From Tundrisphaera sp051175315 (GTDB lineage Bacteria; Planctomycetota; Planctomycetia; Isosphaerales; Isosphaeraceae), in NCBI RefSeq assembly GCF_051175315.1, contig NZ_CP195100.1:4278001-4342000 (forward strand): a stretch of DNA of 64,000 nucleotides. The letters are read 5' to 3'. The notes beneath the pieces were generated by a model. The model did no database searches. It was not told the origin of the DNA and saw only the letters and a program-made list of their open reading frames with translations. This document shows, one piece after another, positions 16,051-31,132 of this stretch. Positions within the stretch are counted from its first letter, which is position 1. Each line of letters opens with the position of its first letter. The position numbers were made by a program, and so were the translations under genes.

Positions 16051-18480
16051 TCACGCCCCGAAGTCGAAGCGAACCTCCCCTCCATCGACCTTGAGCCTGG
16101 CATCGAAGGGCTTCCCCGACTTCGACTCGAACCCTTTCAGGACCGGGGTCCGGCCCTTGGTCAACAGGGTTTTGGCCGTGCGGACCCCGATCCGCTGGCC
16201 GGCGATCGTCTTCCAGATGGCGAATTTGCACCCGCCTCGCCAGCCGCTGCAACGATACGACTTGTCCTGCACCGTGACCTCGGACTTGCAGACCGGGCAG
16301 GGCCCGAGCGAAACGGCCGATCCCGGCGCGGCCTCCGCCTCGACCTTCGGTTCCTTCGCCCCCTTCGGTTTCGCGGCCGAGGCCCCTTTCCGCCGCGTCC
16401 TGGGGGCGGCCTTCGCCCCGGACGGCCGACGGCCCGCCGACTCCCCGAACCGCCGGGACCGATCGACCGGGATCGGGATCTCGGTCAGCGCCCCCTGGTC
16501 GGTCAGGTGCAAAAGCTTCGATGCATCCGATGGCAGGACGAGGTGGCGATGCTGGAGCAGTTCGCGCACCTGGTCCTCGCCGAGCGGGTGCCCCTCGTAC
16601 TCGCGCCACAGGACGAAGGTGCATCCATCCCGCCAACCCGAACACCCGAAGCCGCGCTTGCCCGCGATCACGGGACGCTGGCAGCGTGGGCAATCCCCCA
16701 GCCGCTCCGGGTCGATCGCCGATGTGAACCGGGATCGCACCAGGTCTCCCGTATATCGGACGATCTCCGCCATGAACTGGCGAGGGTCGAGTGCCCCTCT
16801 CTCGATCTCGCGAAGGCTCGCCTCCCATTCCCCGGTCAGCTCGGGCGACTTGAGCCCGCGATCCTCGACCACTGCGATCAGATACCGCCCGGAATCGGTC
16901 GCGGTCAGCGTCTTCCCGTCCCGCTCGATATAGCCTCGCGTCAACAGGGTCTCGATGATCGAGGCCCGCGTGGCCGGTGTCCCCAGCCCCTTCGCCTTCA
17001 ACGCCTCGCGCAGTTGCTCGTCGTCCACCAACCGGCCGGCCGTCTCCATGAATCCCAGCAAACTATCTTCATTGAATGGTTTGGGCGGGACGGTCTCCCC
17101 CCTGACCACCTCGGGGGAGTGAGGGCCGGACTCGCCCGGACGAAACGCGGGCATCTCCTGCATCGCGTCCCCCTTCTTCGGATCCTCCTTGCGGGGGTAC
17201 AGGACGGTCCATCCGGGCTCGACCACCCGCACGCCCCGTGCCCGGAACGGTACCCCGGCGGAGACCGCCGACACACTGGTCACCTCCTTCACGCACGCGG
17301 GATAGAAGGCGGCGATCAGCCGGGTCACGACGGCGTCATAAACTTTCTGCAGGGCAGGGGCCAGGCCGGCCGGGCGCTTGCCCGTGGGGATGATGGCGTG
17401 GTGATCCCCGACCCTCGCGTCGTCGACGATCCGCTTATGGAAAGACAGTGCGTCAAGGTCCAACGCGCCGATCTCGGCCGGCTTCAGGGGCCGCAGATCT
17501 TCCAAGATCTTGGCGACCTTCCCCTTGAGATCGTTGCCGATGTGCCGCGAGTCGGTCCGGGGGTAGCTGATCAGCTTGGCTTCATAGAGGGATTGTGCCG
17601 CCTTGAGCGTCGCGTCCGCCGACAGGCCATACCGACGGTTCATGTCGCGTTGGAGGTCGGTCAGGTCATAGAGCTGAGGGGGCAGGGCCCGTTCCGGCTT
17701 CTTCTCGACCCCCTGGATGGTGAGCGGCTCCCCATCCACCCGGGCCAGCAGGTCGCGCGCCTCATCCTCCTTGGCGAAGCGCTCCCCGACGAACTTGAAG
17801 GAGACCTCGCGGTAACGCGTCATCAACTCCCAGAATGGTTCCGGCTTGAAGCAGCGAATTTCATCATCGCGCCTCACGATCATCGCGAGCACCGGGGTCT
17901 GGACCCGCCCGACGCTCCAGAGCACCCCTCCGGCCCGATGCTTCACGGTGTAATACCGCGTCGCATTCAGGCCGACGAGCCAGTCGGCCTCGCTCCGGCA
18001 CCGCGCGGCCGCATAAAGCGCATCGTACTCGGCCAGGGGCTTCAATCGACCGAACGCATCACGGATCGCCTCGCGCGTCAGCGAGCTGAGCCACAGTCGT
18101 CGTGCCGGCTTGGCTTCACAATCCGTCAGTGCCAGGATGTACCGGAAGATCAACTCCCCTTCACGGCCCGCATCCGTGGCGCAGATCAACTCATCCGCCT
18201 GGCGGAACAATCGCCGGATGGCCGCGAGTTGCTTGCCCGCCCCCGCCTGGTCCAACGGCTTCAGCCCGAATTCCCCCGGGACAATCGGCAGCGAGTCCAT
18301 CGACCACCGCTTCAAAGCCGGGTCGTAATCTTGCGGCTCCTTGAGACCGACGAGATGCCCGAGCGCCCAGACAACCTGATACCCCTTCCCCTCAAAGTAG
18401 CCATCGCGGCGCGCATCGGCACCGAGGAAGGAAGCCAGTTCCCTCGCGACGGAAGGTTTCTCTGCGAGCACGACTTTCAT
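16051..18480 (-). CDS. topB: DNA topoisomerase III (type IA)
   Basis: 809 aa. A type IA enzyme that passes one strand through a transient break and decatenates replication or recombination intermediates. The Toprim domain has the catalytic Glu in AEKPSVA (residue 7) and DAGREGE at 103-109. The active-site tyrosine is Y306 in SYPRTDSRHI. The C-terminal extension has two topoisomerase zinc-finger-like modules (CPRCQ...CSGWRDGC and CPVCKS...CSGWRGGC) joined by a Lys/Ala-rich linker, a layout common in planctomycete TopB. The start at 18480 (MKVVLAEKPS) matches the family N-terminus; the frame extends upstream without conservation. It is convergent with crcB. Confidence 0.95.
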   Translation of the reverse strand: MKVVLAEKPSVARELASFLGADARRDGYFEGKGYQVVWALGHLVGLKEPQDYDPALKRWSMDSLPIVPGEFGLKPLDQAGAGKQLAAIRRLFRQADELICATDAGREGELIFRYILALTDCEAKPARRLWLSSLTREAIRDAFGRLKPLAEYDALYAAARCRSEADWLVGLNATRYYTVKHRAGGVLWSVGRVQTPVLAMIVRRDDEIRCFKPEPFWELMTRYREVSFKFVGERFAKEDEARDLLARVDGEPLTIQGVEKKPERALPPQLYDLTDLQRDMNRRYGLSADATLKAAQSLYEAKLISYPRTDSRHIGNDLKGKVAKILEDLRPLKPAEIGALDLDALSFHKRIVDDARVGDHHAIIPTGKRPAGLAPALQKVYDAVVTRLIAAFYPACVKEVTSVSAVSAGVPFRARGVRVVEPGWTVLYPRKEDPKKGDAMQEMPAFRPGESGPHSPEVVRGETVPPKPFNEDSLLGFMETAGRLVDDEQLREALKAKGLGTPATRASIIETLLTRGYIERDGKTLTATDSGRYLIAVVEDRGLKSPELTGEWEASLREIERGALDPRQFMAEIVRYTGDLVRSRFTSAIDPERLGDCPRCQRPVIAGKRGFGCSGWRDGCTFVLWREYEGHPLGEDQVRELLQHRHLVLPSDASKLLHLTDQGALTEIPIPVDRSRRFGESAGRRPSGAKAAPRTRRKGASAAKPKGAKEPKVEAEAAPGSAVSLGPCPVCKSEVTVQDKSYRCSGWRGGCKFAIWKTIAGQRIGVRTAKTLLTKGRTPVLKGFESKSGKPFDARLKVDGGEVRFDFGA

Positions 18481-18785
18481 GGTGCAGAGACATCGAGGCC
18501 GGGCCGATGCCACTCCAATGAAGGTGGGAGGATCATGAGTCGAGCACAATCGAAATCGCGACAAGATGATTGTACAAGTTTCCACGAGAGATAGTCAGTG
18601 GTCGGCTGTAACGGAATGAGGTCGAGGCGATCGAACTCAAGGATGGCGAAGAATTCGTGAACCACCCGGTTGACGAGACGGAAATCGTCGGTATGATCTC
18701 CCTTGTCGCCTGTGAGACGGGACGACGACGCGAGGCGGGGGCGAGAGTCGCCGCGGAGCGGGCCGAGAAGAAAAAAACGAAGTGA
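18481..18785. other. intergenic region between topB and the rRNA promoter
   Basis: About 300 bp, somewhat less GC-rich than the genes, holding the topB promoter region. Frames on the minus strand run through it but show no recognisable protein features. Confidence 0.5.
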
Positions 18786-18814
18786 TTGACTTCGCGACAT
18801 CTTCCCGGTAATAT
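18786..18814 (+). promoter_or_regulatory. rRNA operon promoter
   Basis: TTGACT (18786-18791) and TAATAT (18809-18814) with the ideal 17-nt spacer, about 440 nt upstream of the 16S gene. This is the best sigma-70 match in the window and is in the expected orientation for a strong rrn promoter. Confidence 0.8.
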
Positions 18815-19013
18815 CTCACTCGTCGCCGACACAAACCGAGTCATACAAATGACTTGCGAGTGGTACCGGCGACAATCACCACCGAAGCCCTCGATCAGGG
18901 CGGCCCGCGAGGGTCGCTTGCTGCGTCTCAGGGCGGGTGGAAAAAGCGAGGTCGCGGGGAGTCCATCGGACGAGCCGCGGTCGCGTGGGTCGGGGGGAAG
19001 CTCTCCCGGTCCC

Positions 19014-19029
19014 TTCTTTGACAATTCGG
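19014..19029 (+). promoter_or_regulatory. boxA-like antitermination site in rRNA leader
   Basis: TTCTTTGACAATTCGG resembles the boxA core (TGCTCTTTAACAA) that loads the Nus antitermination complex on rRNA transcripts. An almost identical sequence recurs in the 16S-23S spacer at 21113-21128, which is where a second boxA is expected. Confidence 0.6.
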
Positions 19030-19254
19030 TCGATCGTCTGCAAGCAGACACACGCATGTGAGCGGGCCCTTGAGGGGAGCCGGCGTGGGAGGATCGGGAT
19101 GAGCAGGGTGGGGCCTCGGCCTCGCCGTGTTGTCCGGGTCGGATCACGCAGCACTCGGTGGCGAGGTCGGGTTCATCTCCGACCGATCGGACCGGGGCGA
19201 CCAGTTAGTTTTTCCTCGACCCGAGGAAATGGGAGCGGACTCGTCCGCTCTCCC

Positions 19255-20765
<1,511 letters not shown>

Positions 20766-21364
20766 CTAAGGAAACTTGGAAAATCTTCATCCACGCCGGA
20801 GTACACGCCGCACCGAGGATCCCGTATCCTCACCGCGGTGCCGGGCCGTGAGATGACATCGGCCCGTCCCGGACACGATCCCCGACGCCGGCCCCCCTTG
20901 CGGGCCCGACTCGATAGAACGTGGTCTACGCTTGCAGCAGATCGATCGAATCCCGGGATGCCGGGGATGGGGCGAACGCCCCTTCCCCGGCCCTCCCGTC
21001 GCTTCCCTCTCCGCTCCCCCACCGGGTGCGGGGCGGTGCAGGTCCCCCAGGGATGCTGCGTCGCCCCCTGGCCGGTGGCCAGGTGCCCGGGGCGTTGGCC
21101 CCGACGCATCGGATCTTTCACAATTCGGCGGTTGGTCACACACACGCAAGCGAGTGCAAACTCGAAAGTGGTAGTGGCACAGAATCATCCACGAACGTGG
21201 ACCCTTTTGGATCCGCATGGGGACTAAACCATCCCATGCGAGGATCGTTACTCCGAGGGAAGGAGCGTCGCGAGACGCGCCGGCCTCGAATCGATGGGAC
21301 TCAAGATTCATGCGATCACGGCCTCCTGATCCTTCACGGGATCGGGGCGGGCACGGGTCGGCGT
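20766..21364 (+). other. 16S-23S internal transcribed spacer without tRNA
   Basis: About 600 nt. No tRNA cloverleaf or T-loop (GTTCGANTC) was found on either strand, so the usual tRNA-Ile/tRNA-Ala genes are absent. The spacer contains a second boxA-like site at 21113-21128. Confidence 0.75.
21113..21128 (+). promoter_or_regulatory. boxA-like antitermination site in 16S-23S spacer
   Basis: ATCTTTCACAATTCGG matches the leader site at 19014-19029 in 14 of 16 positions. It sits about 240 nt before the 23S gene, consistent with reloading of the antitermination complex. Confidence 0.55.
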
Positions 21365-24172
<2,808 letters not shown>

Positions 24173-24364
24173 CCCGACTCGTCGCCGCCCCCAACAGGGC
24201 CGCGATCATTCGGGATCTCAGGCCCATCGACGACGATCCATGATCCTCCACGGGTCCGCGACCGAGATGATCCCGTCCGCCATCACGACGCGTGTGTGCG
24301 ACCACCCTCCGCGGACGATCCGAACCACCGCGGCCGCGGGGAGCTGACCCTCCCCCGGCCGACT

Positions 24365-24472
24365 TCCGGCGACGATACTGGCGGGGCCCCACCCGTTCCC
24401 ATCCCGAACACGGCCGTTAAGCCCGCCAGGCCCATGATAGTGCCCCTGGCGCGAAAGTCGGTCATCGCCGGA
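24365..24472 (+). rRNA. rrf: 5S ribosomal RNA
   Basis: 108 nt bounded by the terminal helix TCCGGCGA (24365-24372) and TCGCCGGA (24465-24472). Internal landmarks are CCCGTTCCCATCCCGAACACGG-type loop B/C sequence (24393-24414) and CATGATAGTGCCCCTGGC-type loop E sequence. It lies about 190 nt after the 23S gene. Confidence 0.9.
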
Positions 24473-24482
24473 TCCCACACCA

Positions 24483-24530
24483 GCCGCCGCCCGGCATCCC
24501 CCACCAGGGATGCCGGGCGGCGGCTTTTTT
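24483..24530 (+). terminator. intrinsic terminator of the rRNA operon
   Basis: An 18-bp perfect stem (24483-24500 with 24507-24524), a 6-nt loop CCACCA and a run of six T at 24525-24530. It is the strongest intrinsic terminator in the window and starts 10 nt after the 5S gene. Confidence 0.95.
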
Positions 24531-24587
24531 CGTTTCGAAGGCGTCCGGACCGGGTCGGCGCCTCCTCATCCGGTCCCGATCGCCCCT

Positions 24588-26063
24588 TCAAAGCTGGGCC
24601 TTGAGGCGACGGACCACCGTCTCGATCACCTTGATCCGGGCCCATTCCTTGTCGTCGCCCTCGACCAGGATCCACGGGGCCATCTGGTTGCCGGTTTTCT
24701 CGATCATCTCGCAGGCGGCGGCTTCGTAACTTTCCCACCGATCGCGGTTCCGCCAATCTTCGGGAGTGAGTTTGTACTGCTTGTAAGGCACCGACTGGCG
24801 CGCCTCGAATCGCCTGAGTTGCTCATCGGGCGTGATCGCCAGCCAGAATTTGATGAGGATCACTCCGGAATCCAGGAGCTGTTCCTCGAACGCGTTGATC
24901 TCTCCGAAGGCGCGCGACCATTGTTCGGGCTGGGCGAACCCCTCGACCCGTTCGACCAGAACTCGTCCGTACCAGGATCGGTCGTAGATGGTGACTCGCC
25001 CGGCGGGCGGGAGTTGTCGCCAGAACCGCCAAAGATAAGGCCTCGCCTTCTCTTCATCCGTCGGGGCTGCGATGGAGACGACGCGATAATCGCGAGCGTC
25101 CATGGCCACCGTCAGCCGGCGGATCGCCCCCCCTTTGCCGGCTGCGTCGGGCCCCTCGAAGACGAGGATGAGCGATCGGCCCTTCTTGCGAAGGCGCCTC
25201 GTCAGTCGTCCGAGCTTTCCCTGGGCGCGGGCCAGCCGCTTCTTGTATTCGGCCGGTTCGAGCCTCAGCGTCATATCCAGCACATTGATGACGTTGATCG
25301 CCGGGGGCGTCAGATGGAACGGTTCCGGCTTCGGGGCGGGCGGGGCGGATCGGTAGAGTTCCAACCGTCGCTGCAACGCATCGAGAAGGGATTTCGCCAC
25401 CGTGAGGTGGCAATACCTGCGATCCGTGGCCTCGACGATCGTCCAGGGTCTCGTCGAGCCACCGGTCCGACGAAGGACATGCCCGGCAACGCATCGATAT
25501 TCTTTATAGACCTTGAAGAGTTTCCAATCCCGCTTGAAACTCCTCCAGCGGTGACGCGGGTCGGCTTCGAGCTGGGTGATCCGATGCTTCTGGCCTTCTT
25601 GCGAGAGGTGGAGCCAGAACTTCACCACCAGCACCCCCTCTCGATCCAGCATCTCCTCAAATTCGATGATCCGATCGAGCGTCTGGTCGAGTTCGGGGCG
25701 GGTGATCTTCCCGAAGACGTGATCGAGGAGGGGCCGGGCATACCACGCCCCGAATGAGATGGCCGTCTGCCCGCGAGGCGGGAGTTCCTGCCACGATTGC
25801 CACATCGTGGGGCGGCGGCGGTCCTCGGCCTTCGGCTCCTGCATGGCATGCGTCCGAATGCCGCGGGCGTCGAGCCACTCCAGGAGCAGGTTGACCGTGT
25901 CGGACTTGCCCGCCCCACCAAAGCCGGTCACGATCACCACGACGGCTAGGTCGGCGGCGGCCAGCTCCCGCTGGGCGGCGAGGAGGTCGGCACGGACCTG
26001 GGCGGACTCGGCCTCGAAGTTGGCCTTATCAATCCGGTGGCCCAGCTCGGCGTTCTCGAACAT
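24588..26063 (-). CDS. pap: polyphosphate:AMP phosphotransferase (two-domain PPK2)
   Basis: 491 aa, the size of class II PPK2 enzymes, which carry two fused PPK2 domains and use polyphosphate to phosphorylate AMP to ADP. The N-terminal domain has a Walker A-like GFGGAGKS (residues 47-54) and SWQELPPRGQTA; the C-terminal domain has EGPDAAGKGGAI followed by APTDEEKARPYLWRFW and DRSWYGRVLVER. In class II enzymes the C-terminal domain is the active one, and its motifs here are complete. The start at 26063 (MFENAELGHRIDK) matches the family; no strong ribosome site is visible. It is convergent with the rRNA operon and probably monocistronic. Confidence 0.93.
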   Translation of the reverse strand: MFENAELGHRIDKANFEAESAQVRADLLAAQRELAAADLAVVVIVTGFGGAGKSDTVNLLLEWLDARGIRTHAMQEPKAEDRRRPTMWQSWQELPPRGQTAISFGAWYARPLLDHVFGKITRPELDQTLDRIIEFEEMLDREGVLVVKFWLHLSQEGQKHRITQLEADPRHRWRSFKRDWKLFKVYKEYRCVAGHVLRRTGGSTRPWTIVEATDRRYCHLTVAKSLLDALQRRLELYRSAPPAPKPEPFHLTPPAINVINVLDMTLRLEPAEYKKRLARAQGKLGRLTRRLRKKGRSLILVFEGPDAAGKGGAIRRLTVAMDARDYRVVSIAAPTDEEKARPYLWRFWRQLPPAGRVTIYDRSWYGRVLVERVEGFAQPEQWSRAFGEINAFEEQLLDSGVILIKFWLAITPDEQLRRFEARQSVPYKQYKLTPEDWRNRDRWESYEAAACEMIEKTGNQMAPWILVEGDDKEWARIKVIETVVRRLKAQL

Positions 26064-26830
26064 GCGTTCTAGGACCCTGGATGTATCGGTCTGTCCATGG
26101 CGTAAGGGTCCGCTCGTCCTCCCCAGGATACCAGGCAGGAGGATGATCGAGGAGATGATGACCCCAGAAACCACCCGTTCGCCCGGAGGTCTGGGACAGC
26201 CCCTTCAAGACTTCGAATCCGAATGCGACAGCCGGACATCTCCAACCCGCCTCGACAAAGAGCACGCCTGAAGGAAATGCCATATGCGGCAGGGCAAGCT
26301 CGACGACGAATGGAGCACATGCCCAATCCGCGCGAGCGTATGTATCGCGTCCAACCTGCTGATGAAAACTTAGCCTCAGATCATTTTCGTAGGCGCCTGA
26401 TCGAGAGGCCAACGAAACTGAGTTGTTTAATTAGCTCTCGACTGATCGACCGGATCTTATCGGCCGATGCCTCGAACTGGGGGTAAACGCCGAGGATGGG
26501 CGGATGGCCCTTCGGCCCTCATGTCGCGGCTGCATTTCAAGCGGCCAGGAGGGGCGGCCGCCTCGTCATCAACCCTGCTCCGCCGTCCGGATGATCTCGA
26601 TCGACTGAGGGTGGCGGCGTCCCGATCGAATCACCCCAGTCGGGATGGACGGCCGGATTTCATCCGTCGGTGTCAAATCCTTGGCCATCTTCGCTTTTTC
26701 TTGAAGTCCGACCTAAAGTCTCGTTACCGTGGCCCGTAGGGACCTGGGACGGACGCCGCGAGACTTGACGACATCAACACGACTGGCCCCGCCGAATGCC
26801 CGACGCCCGGCGGCCAGGGGGGATCTCCCG
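26064..26830. other. intergenic region, no supported gene
   Basis: About 770 bp between divergently read genes. The middle (about 26260-26470) is less GC-rich. One minus-strand frame (26029-26412, 127 aa) has an unbiased composition but overlaps the start of the phosphotransferase gene and shows no known motif, so it is not called. Confidence 0.5.
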
Positions 26831-27745
26831 ATGAACTGGACGCCGATCCTCGTGGCCGCGCTCGGATGCGTGGCCGGCCTGCCGGCCTGGGCCCAGGATG
26901 CCCCGGAGACGCCCCGTCGTGAGGCCGATGAGGCGGCCATCCGGGCCATCTCCCAGGATTTCGCCCGCGCCTTCGAGAAGGGGGACGCCGCGGCGGTTGC
27001 ACGCTTCTGGACCGAGGAAGGGGAATACATCGGCGACGACGGTAAGGTGATCCGGGGGCACGCGGCCATCGCCTCCGCCTATTCGTCGCTGTTCGCCGGT
27101 CGGACGGAGATCAAGGCGGAGTCGAAGACCGATTCGATCCGGTTCGTCGGAGCCGACACCGCGATCGAGGAGGGGACGTTCCACGTCACCGCCAAGGACT
27201 CCGAGCCCGATCGCAATCGCTTCAGCGCCGTCTATGCCCGCCAGGGCGGCAAGTGGCTGATGGCGTCGCTCAGGGAGTCGGCCGACGACACGGCCGATCG
27301 GCCGACCCTGCAAGACCTGGCCTGGCTGGTCGGCGAGTGGGAAGGGGGCGGCGATGATGGGAATGCCCATGTCACCTACGAGTGGTCCCCGACCAAGGCG
27401 TTTCTCCTCGCCCGATTCGAGATCAAGCCCAAGAAGGACGAATCGGCCCCGACCGCCGGAGGGATGCAGGTCATCGGGGTGGACCCGGCCGAGGGCGTGA
27501 TCCGGGCCTGGACGTTCGCCCCGGACGGGGGCTTCGGGGCGGCGACCTGGATCCGCGACGGACAGGGCTGGTCGATCGAGTCCGAAGCCACCCATGCCGA
27601 CGGGTCGCGGACCACCGCCCGGAATCGTCTGGCCCCGGAGGGGGACGACGCCTTCACCTGGAGTTCGGTCCGACGCCCGGGCGCCGGCACCGACGAACCC
27701 GCTCCCACTTCCATCAAGGTCCGCCGCGTGCGCGACGGCAAGTGA
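26831..27745 (+). CDS. secreted SnoaL-like (DUF4440) protein with C-terminal lipocalin-like domain
   Basis: 304 aa. ATG 26831 follows GGGGGATC and opens a signal peptide cut near AWAQD (residue 22). Residues about 28-155 form a SnoaL-like/SgcJ-EcaC fold (DEAAIRAISQDFARAFEKGD, with the typical FWTEEGEYIGDDGKVIRGH block). Residues about 165-300 resemble the DUF1579 type of beta-barrel domain (LAWLVGEWEGGG near its start). Such proteins are often called SgcJ/EcaC family oxidoreductases, but a reaction is seldom known. It is 47 bp upstream of the glycine-rich protein gene, on the same strand. A smaller single-domain relative is encoded at 29228-29686 on the opposite strand. Confidence 0.82.
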   Translation: MNWTPILVAALGCVAGLPAWAQDAPETPRREADEAAIRAISQDFARAFEKGDAAAVARFWTEEGEYIGDDGKVIRGHAAIASAYSSLFAGRTEIKAESKTDSIRFVGADTAIEEGTFHVTAKDSEPDRNRFSAVYARQGGKWLMASLRESADDTADRPTLQDLAWLVGEWEGGGDDGNAHVTYEWSPTKAFLLARFEIKPKKDESAPTAGGMQVIGVDPAEGVIRAWTFAPDGGFGAATWIRDGQGWSIESEATHADGSRTTARNRLAPEGDDAFTWSSVRRPGAGTDEPAPTSIKVRRVRDGK

Positions 27746-27792
27746 CGGCCGCGAGGCCAAACCCGGGAGACTCCCCGGGGAAAGGACCGATC

Positions 27793-29220
27793 ATGAAGCG
27801 GCATGACTGGCGGCCCGCGATCGCGGCGGGGATCCTGGCCTTCCTGACCATCATCCCCTCGCCCGCGGTCGCGGGGCGATTCGGAGGGGGGGGGGCCCGA
27901 GGGGGGGGCGGGGGTGGATACCGAGGCGGAGGATTTTCCGGGGGCATGGCTCGCGGAGGGTACTCCGGCGGGTATGGCGGATACCGGGGCGGCTATTCCG
28001 AGGCAGCCGGCGGCTTCCGGGCCGAGGGTTATCGCGGGTCTTATTCGGGCGGGTCGGCCTATGCCCACGGCCCCTATGGCGGGTCGGCCGAGGCGGGGCG
28101 TTACCGCGAGTCCGGCTCGGGGTTCGGCGGGGCGGGGATGAGCGCCGGGCGGGGCGGTTCGGTCACCGGGGCGGGGGGGACGACCGCATCCGCGGGCGAG
28201 CGGGGCGGCGTCTACACCGGCCCCCGAGGCGCCGTGGCCATCGGCGGGGAGGTAGGACGGAGCGTCACCGGGCCCGGCGGCAACACGATCGCCGGGGGCC
28301 GGGCCGGGGGCGTGGTGGTCGGCCCCGAAGGCAACGTCCGGGCCGGGTCCGAGCGGGGCGGGTTCGCGACCGGGGCGAACGGGACCGTCGCGGCCGGCCG
28401 GCGAGACGGGATCGCGACCGGCCCGGGCGGGACCGTCGCGGGCATGAGCCGGGGGATCGCCGCGGCGGGCATCGGGGGGGCCGCCTATGCCGGGACGAGG
28501 TACGTCTCCCGGTCCTCCTTGAATGTCCAGGGGACCACGATCCGGAACAATTTCGGCTATCGCAATGCCTTCACCCCCGGCTGGTACGGACGCTACCCGG
28601 GCGCCTGGTTCGCCGCCGGATGGGGGGCGGGCATGGCCTGGAATTACCTGCCCTGGGGCGGATACACCAGCTATCTCGGCTATCCCGCCACCGTCCAGCC
28701 GTCGTACTTCGACTACGGCAACACCGTGACGTACCAGGGCAACCAGGTCTATTACGGCGATCAGCCGGTAGCCACCGACGCCGTCTATGCCCAGCAGGCC
28801 GCCCAGATCGCGACCGCAGGGGCCCAGGCCACCCCCGACCCGGCCGCCGATGCGGCCGCCGACGCGTGGCAGCCGCTGGGCGTGTTCGCGATGGTGCAGG
28901 GGGACGAGACCACGTCCAACGACATCTTCCAGTTGGCGATCAACAAGGCGGGTGCCGTCCGGGGGAACTATTACAACGCCGTATCCGACTCCACCACGCC
29001 CCTGACCGGCGGGCTCGACAAGGCAACCCAGCGAATCGCCTGGACGATCGGCGATCGCAAGGATCCGGTCTACGAGACCGGCCTGTACAACCTGACCCAG
29101 GATCAGACCACGATCCTGGCCCACCAGCTCGACGGCAAGACCGCCCAGTACAAGCTGTTCCGCATCCCGTCGCAGGACGGCCAGCAGGGCAGCCCGGCGG
29201 CCCCGGCCCTGGCGCAATAA
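27793..29220 (+). CDS. glycine-rich secreted surface protein (mu-protocadherin-like in planctomycete annotations)
   Basis: 475 aa. ATG 27793 has GGAAAGGA upstream. Signal peptide to about residue 28 (SPAVAG). Residues 29-125 are Gly/Tyr/Arg-rich (GGYRGGGFSGG, GGYGGYRGGY). Residues about 125-235 consist of roughly 20-residue degenerate repeats (RGGVYTGPRGAVAIGGE, GRSVTGPGGNTIAGG, RAGGVVVGPEGNVRAG, RGGFATGANGTVAAG, RDGIATGPGGTVAG) with regular Gly turns, as in a beta-solenoid or collagen-like strand. A hydrophobic Gly/Trp/Tyr patch follows, and the last 130 residues are a compact domain (WQPLGVFAMVQGDETTSNDIF) seen in planctomycete proteins labelled mu-protocadherin-like. It is probably a cell-surface structural protein; function unknown. 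It is tail-to-tail with the gene at 29228. Confidence 0.75.
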   Translation: MKRHDWRPAIAAGILAFLTIIPSPAVAGRFGGGGARGGGGGGYRGGGFSGGMARGGYSGGYGGYRGGYSEAAGGFRAEGYRGSYSGGSAYAHGPYGGSAEAGRYRESGSGFGGAGMSAGRGGSVTGAGGTTASAGERGGVYTGPRGAVAIGGEVGRSVTGPGGNTIAGGRAGGVVVGPEGNVRAGSERGGFATGANGTVAAGRRDGIATGPGGTVAGMSRGIAAAGIGGAAYAGTRYVSRSSLNVQGTTIRNNFGYRNAFTPGWYGRYPGAWFAAGWGAGMAWNYLPWGGYTSYLGYPATVQPSYFDYGNTVTYQGNQVYYGDQPVATDAVYAQQAAQIATAGAQATPDPAADAAADAWQPLGVFAMVQGDETTSNDIFQLAINKAGAVRGNYYNAVSDSTTPLTGGLDKATQRIAWTIGDRKDPVYETGLYNLTQDQTTILAHQLDGKTAQYKLFRIPSQDGQQGSPAAPALAQ

Positions 29221-29227
29221 CGCCCCC

Positions 29228-29686
29228 TCAACTCGGCGGCGCGGGCAGCATGTTGCGGATCGCCGCGATCCGCCAGGCTGCCCCGTCGCGACGGAGCGTG
29301 ATCGTCGTCCACATCACCCGGTCCGGGGCGCCGGCCTGACCCTCCTGGCGGTAGCGGCCGTCGACCAGGGCCACGTCGGCCGCGAGGAAGCGGACCGCCT
29401 CCACGGCGATGGTCCGCTTCGCCGCGTTGCGTCGCGACGATTCGAGCATCCCCTTCACCAGCACCTCGCGGCCCTTCCGCCACGTCCCGTCCGAGACGAG
29501 CTGGTCGGCGTCCTGGGTGAACAACGCCTCGATGGCGGCGGGGTCCCGGGCCTCGCGGGCCTCGACGTACTTCCGGACCACATCGCGAACGGCGGCCTCA
29601 TCGCCGTCCGCGAAGGCGTGCGGCGCGGTGGCCGCCAGCAAGAAGCCGAGGAGGAGCGGGACGCGGGCCGGGCAAGGGCGGATCAT
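29228..29686 (-). CDS. secreted SnoaL-like (SgcJ/EcaC family) protein
   Basis: 152 aa. ATG 29686 has GGGAG 5 nt upstream and opens a signal peptide (LLLGFLLAATAPHAFA). The mature part is a single SnoaL-like domain: DEAAVRDVVRKYVEAREARD, ALFTQDADQLVSDGTWRKGR and a final AAWRIAAIRNMLP strand. It is the one-domain counterpart of the protein at 26831-27745; the two flank the glycine-rich protein. No catalytic residues can be assigned. The longer frame upstream runs antisense to the formylglycine-type enzyme and is rejected. Confidence 0.82.
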   Translation of the reverse strand: MIRPCPARVPLLLGFLLAATAPHAFADGDEAAVRDVVRKYVEAREARDPAAIEALFTQDADQLVSDGTWRKGREVLVKGMLESSRRNAAKRTIAVEAVRFLAADVALVDGRYRQEGQAGAPDRVMWTTITLRRDGAAWRIAAIRNMLPAPPS

Positions 29687-29971
29687 GGCGGACTCCCGAC
29701 GGGGCCGGAGGGGCGGTCCGCCCCGCGATCGGCGCGGCCTCCCCCAGTGTCGCCGACGCCCGGCCGAGGTGCCAGACCGCACGACGGCCCGGGTCGGCGT
29801 ACCCTCCGCCGCAGGAGATGGCCCGACGGGCCTGGTGTGGTCCCCCGGCGGGGGTGTACCGGACCCGTAGGTCGCGGCCCCTTGACCCTCGCGATCCCGG
29901 CCCGGATACTCGATTGGTCGGGCCGGGTCGCGCGACCCGGCCCGGTCCGAGGGCCGGGGGACCGCAGGACG

Positions 29972-31125
<1,154 letters not shown>

Positions 31126-31132
<7 letters not shown>

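Noticed and set aside
14899..18594. Long plus-strand frame of about 1230 codons
   Set aside because: It crosses several real genes on both strands (arsR, crcB, topB); the encoded sequence is low-complexity and shows no domain.
18477..18800. Minus-strand frame overlapping the topB start
   Set aside because: No conserved features and it includes the rRNA promoter; treated as intergenic.
20766..21364. Search for tRNA-Ile or tRNA-Ala in the 16S-23S spacer
   Set aside because: No T-loop or acceptor-stem pair was found on either strand by eye.
26029..26412. Minus-strand 127-aa frame upstream of the phosphotransferase gene
   Set aside because: It overlaps the N-terminus of the phosphotransferase gene and has no motif or ribosome site; evidence was too weak for a call.
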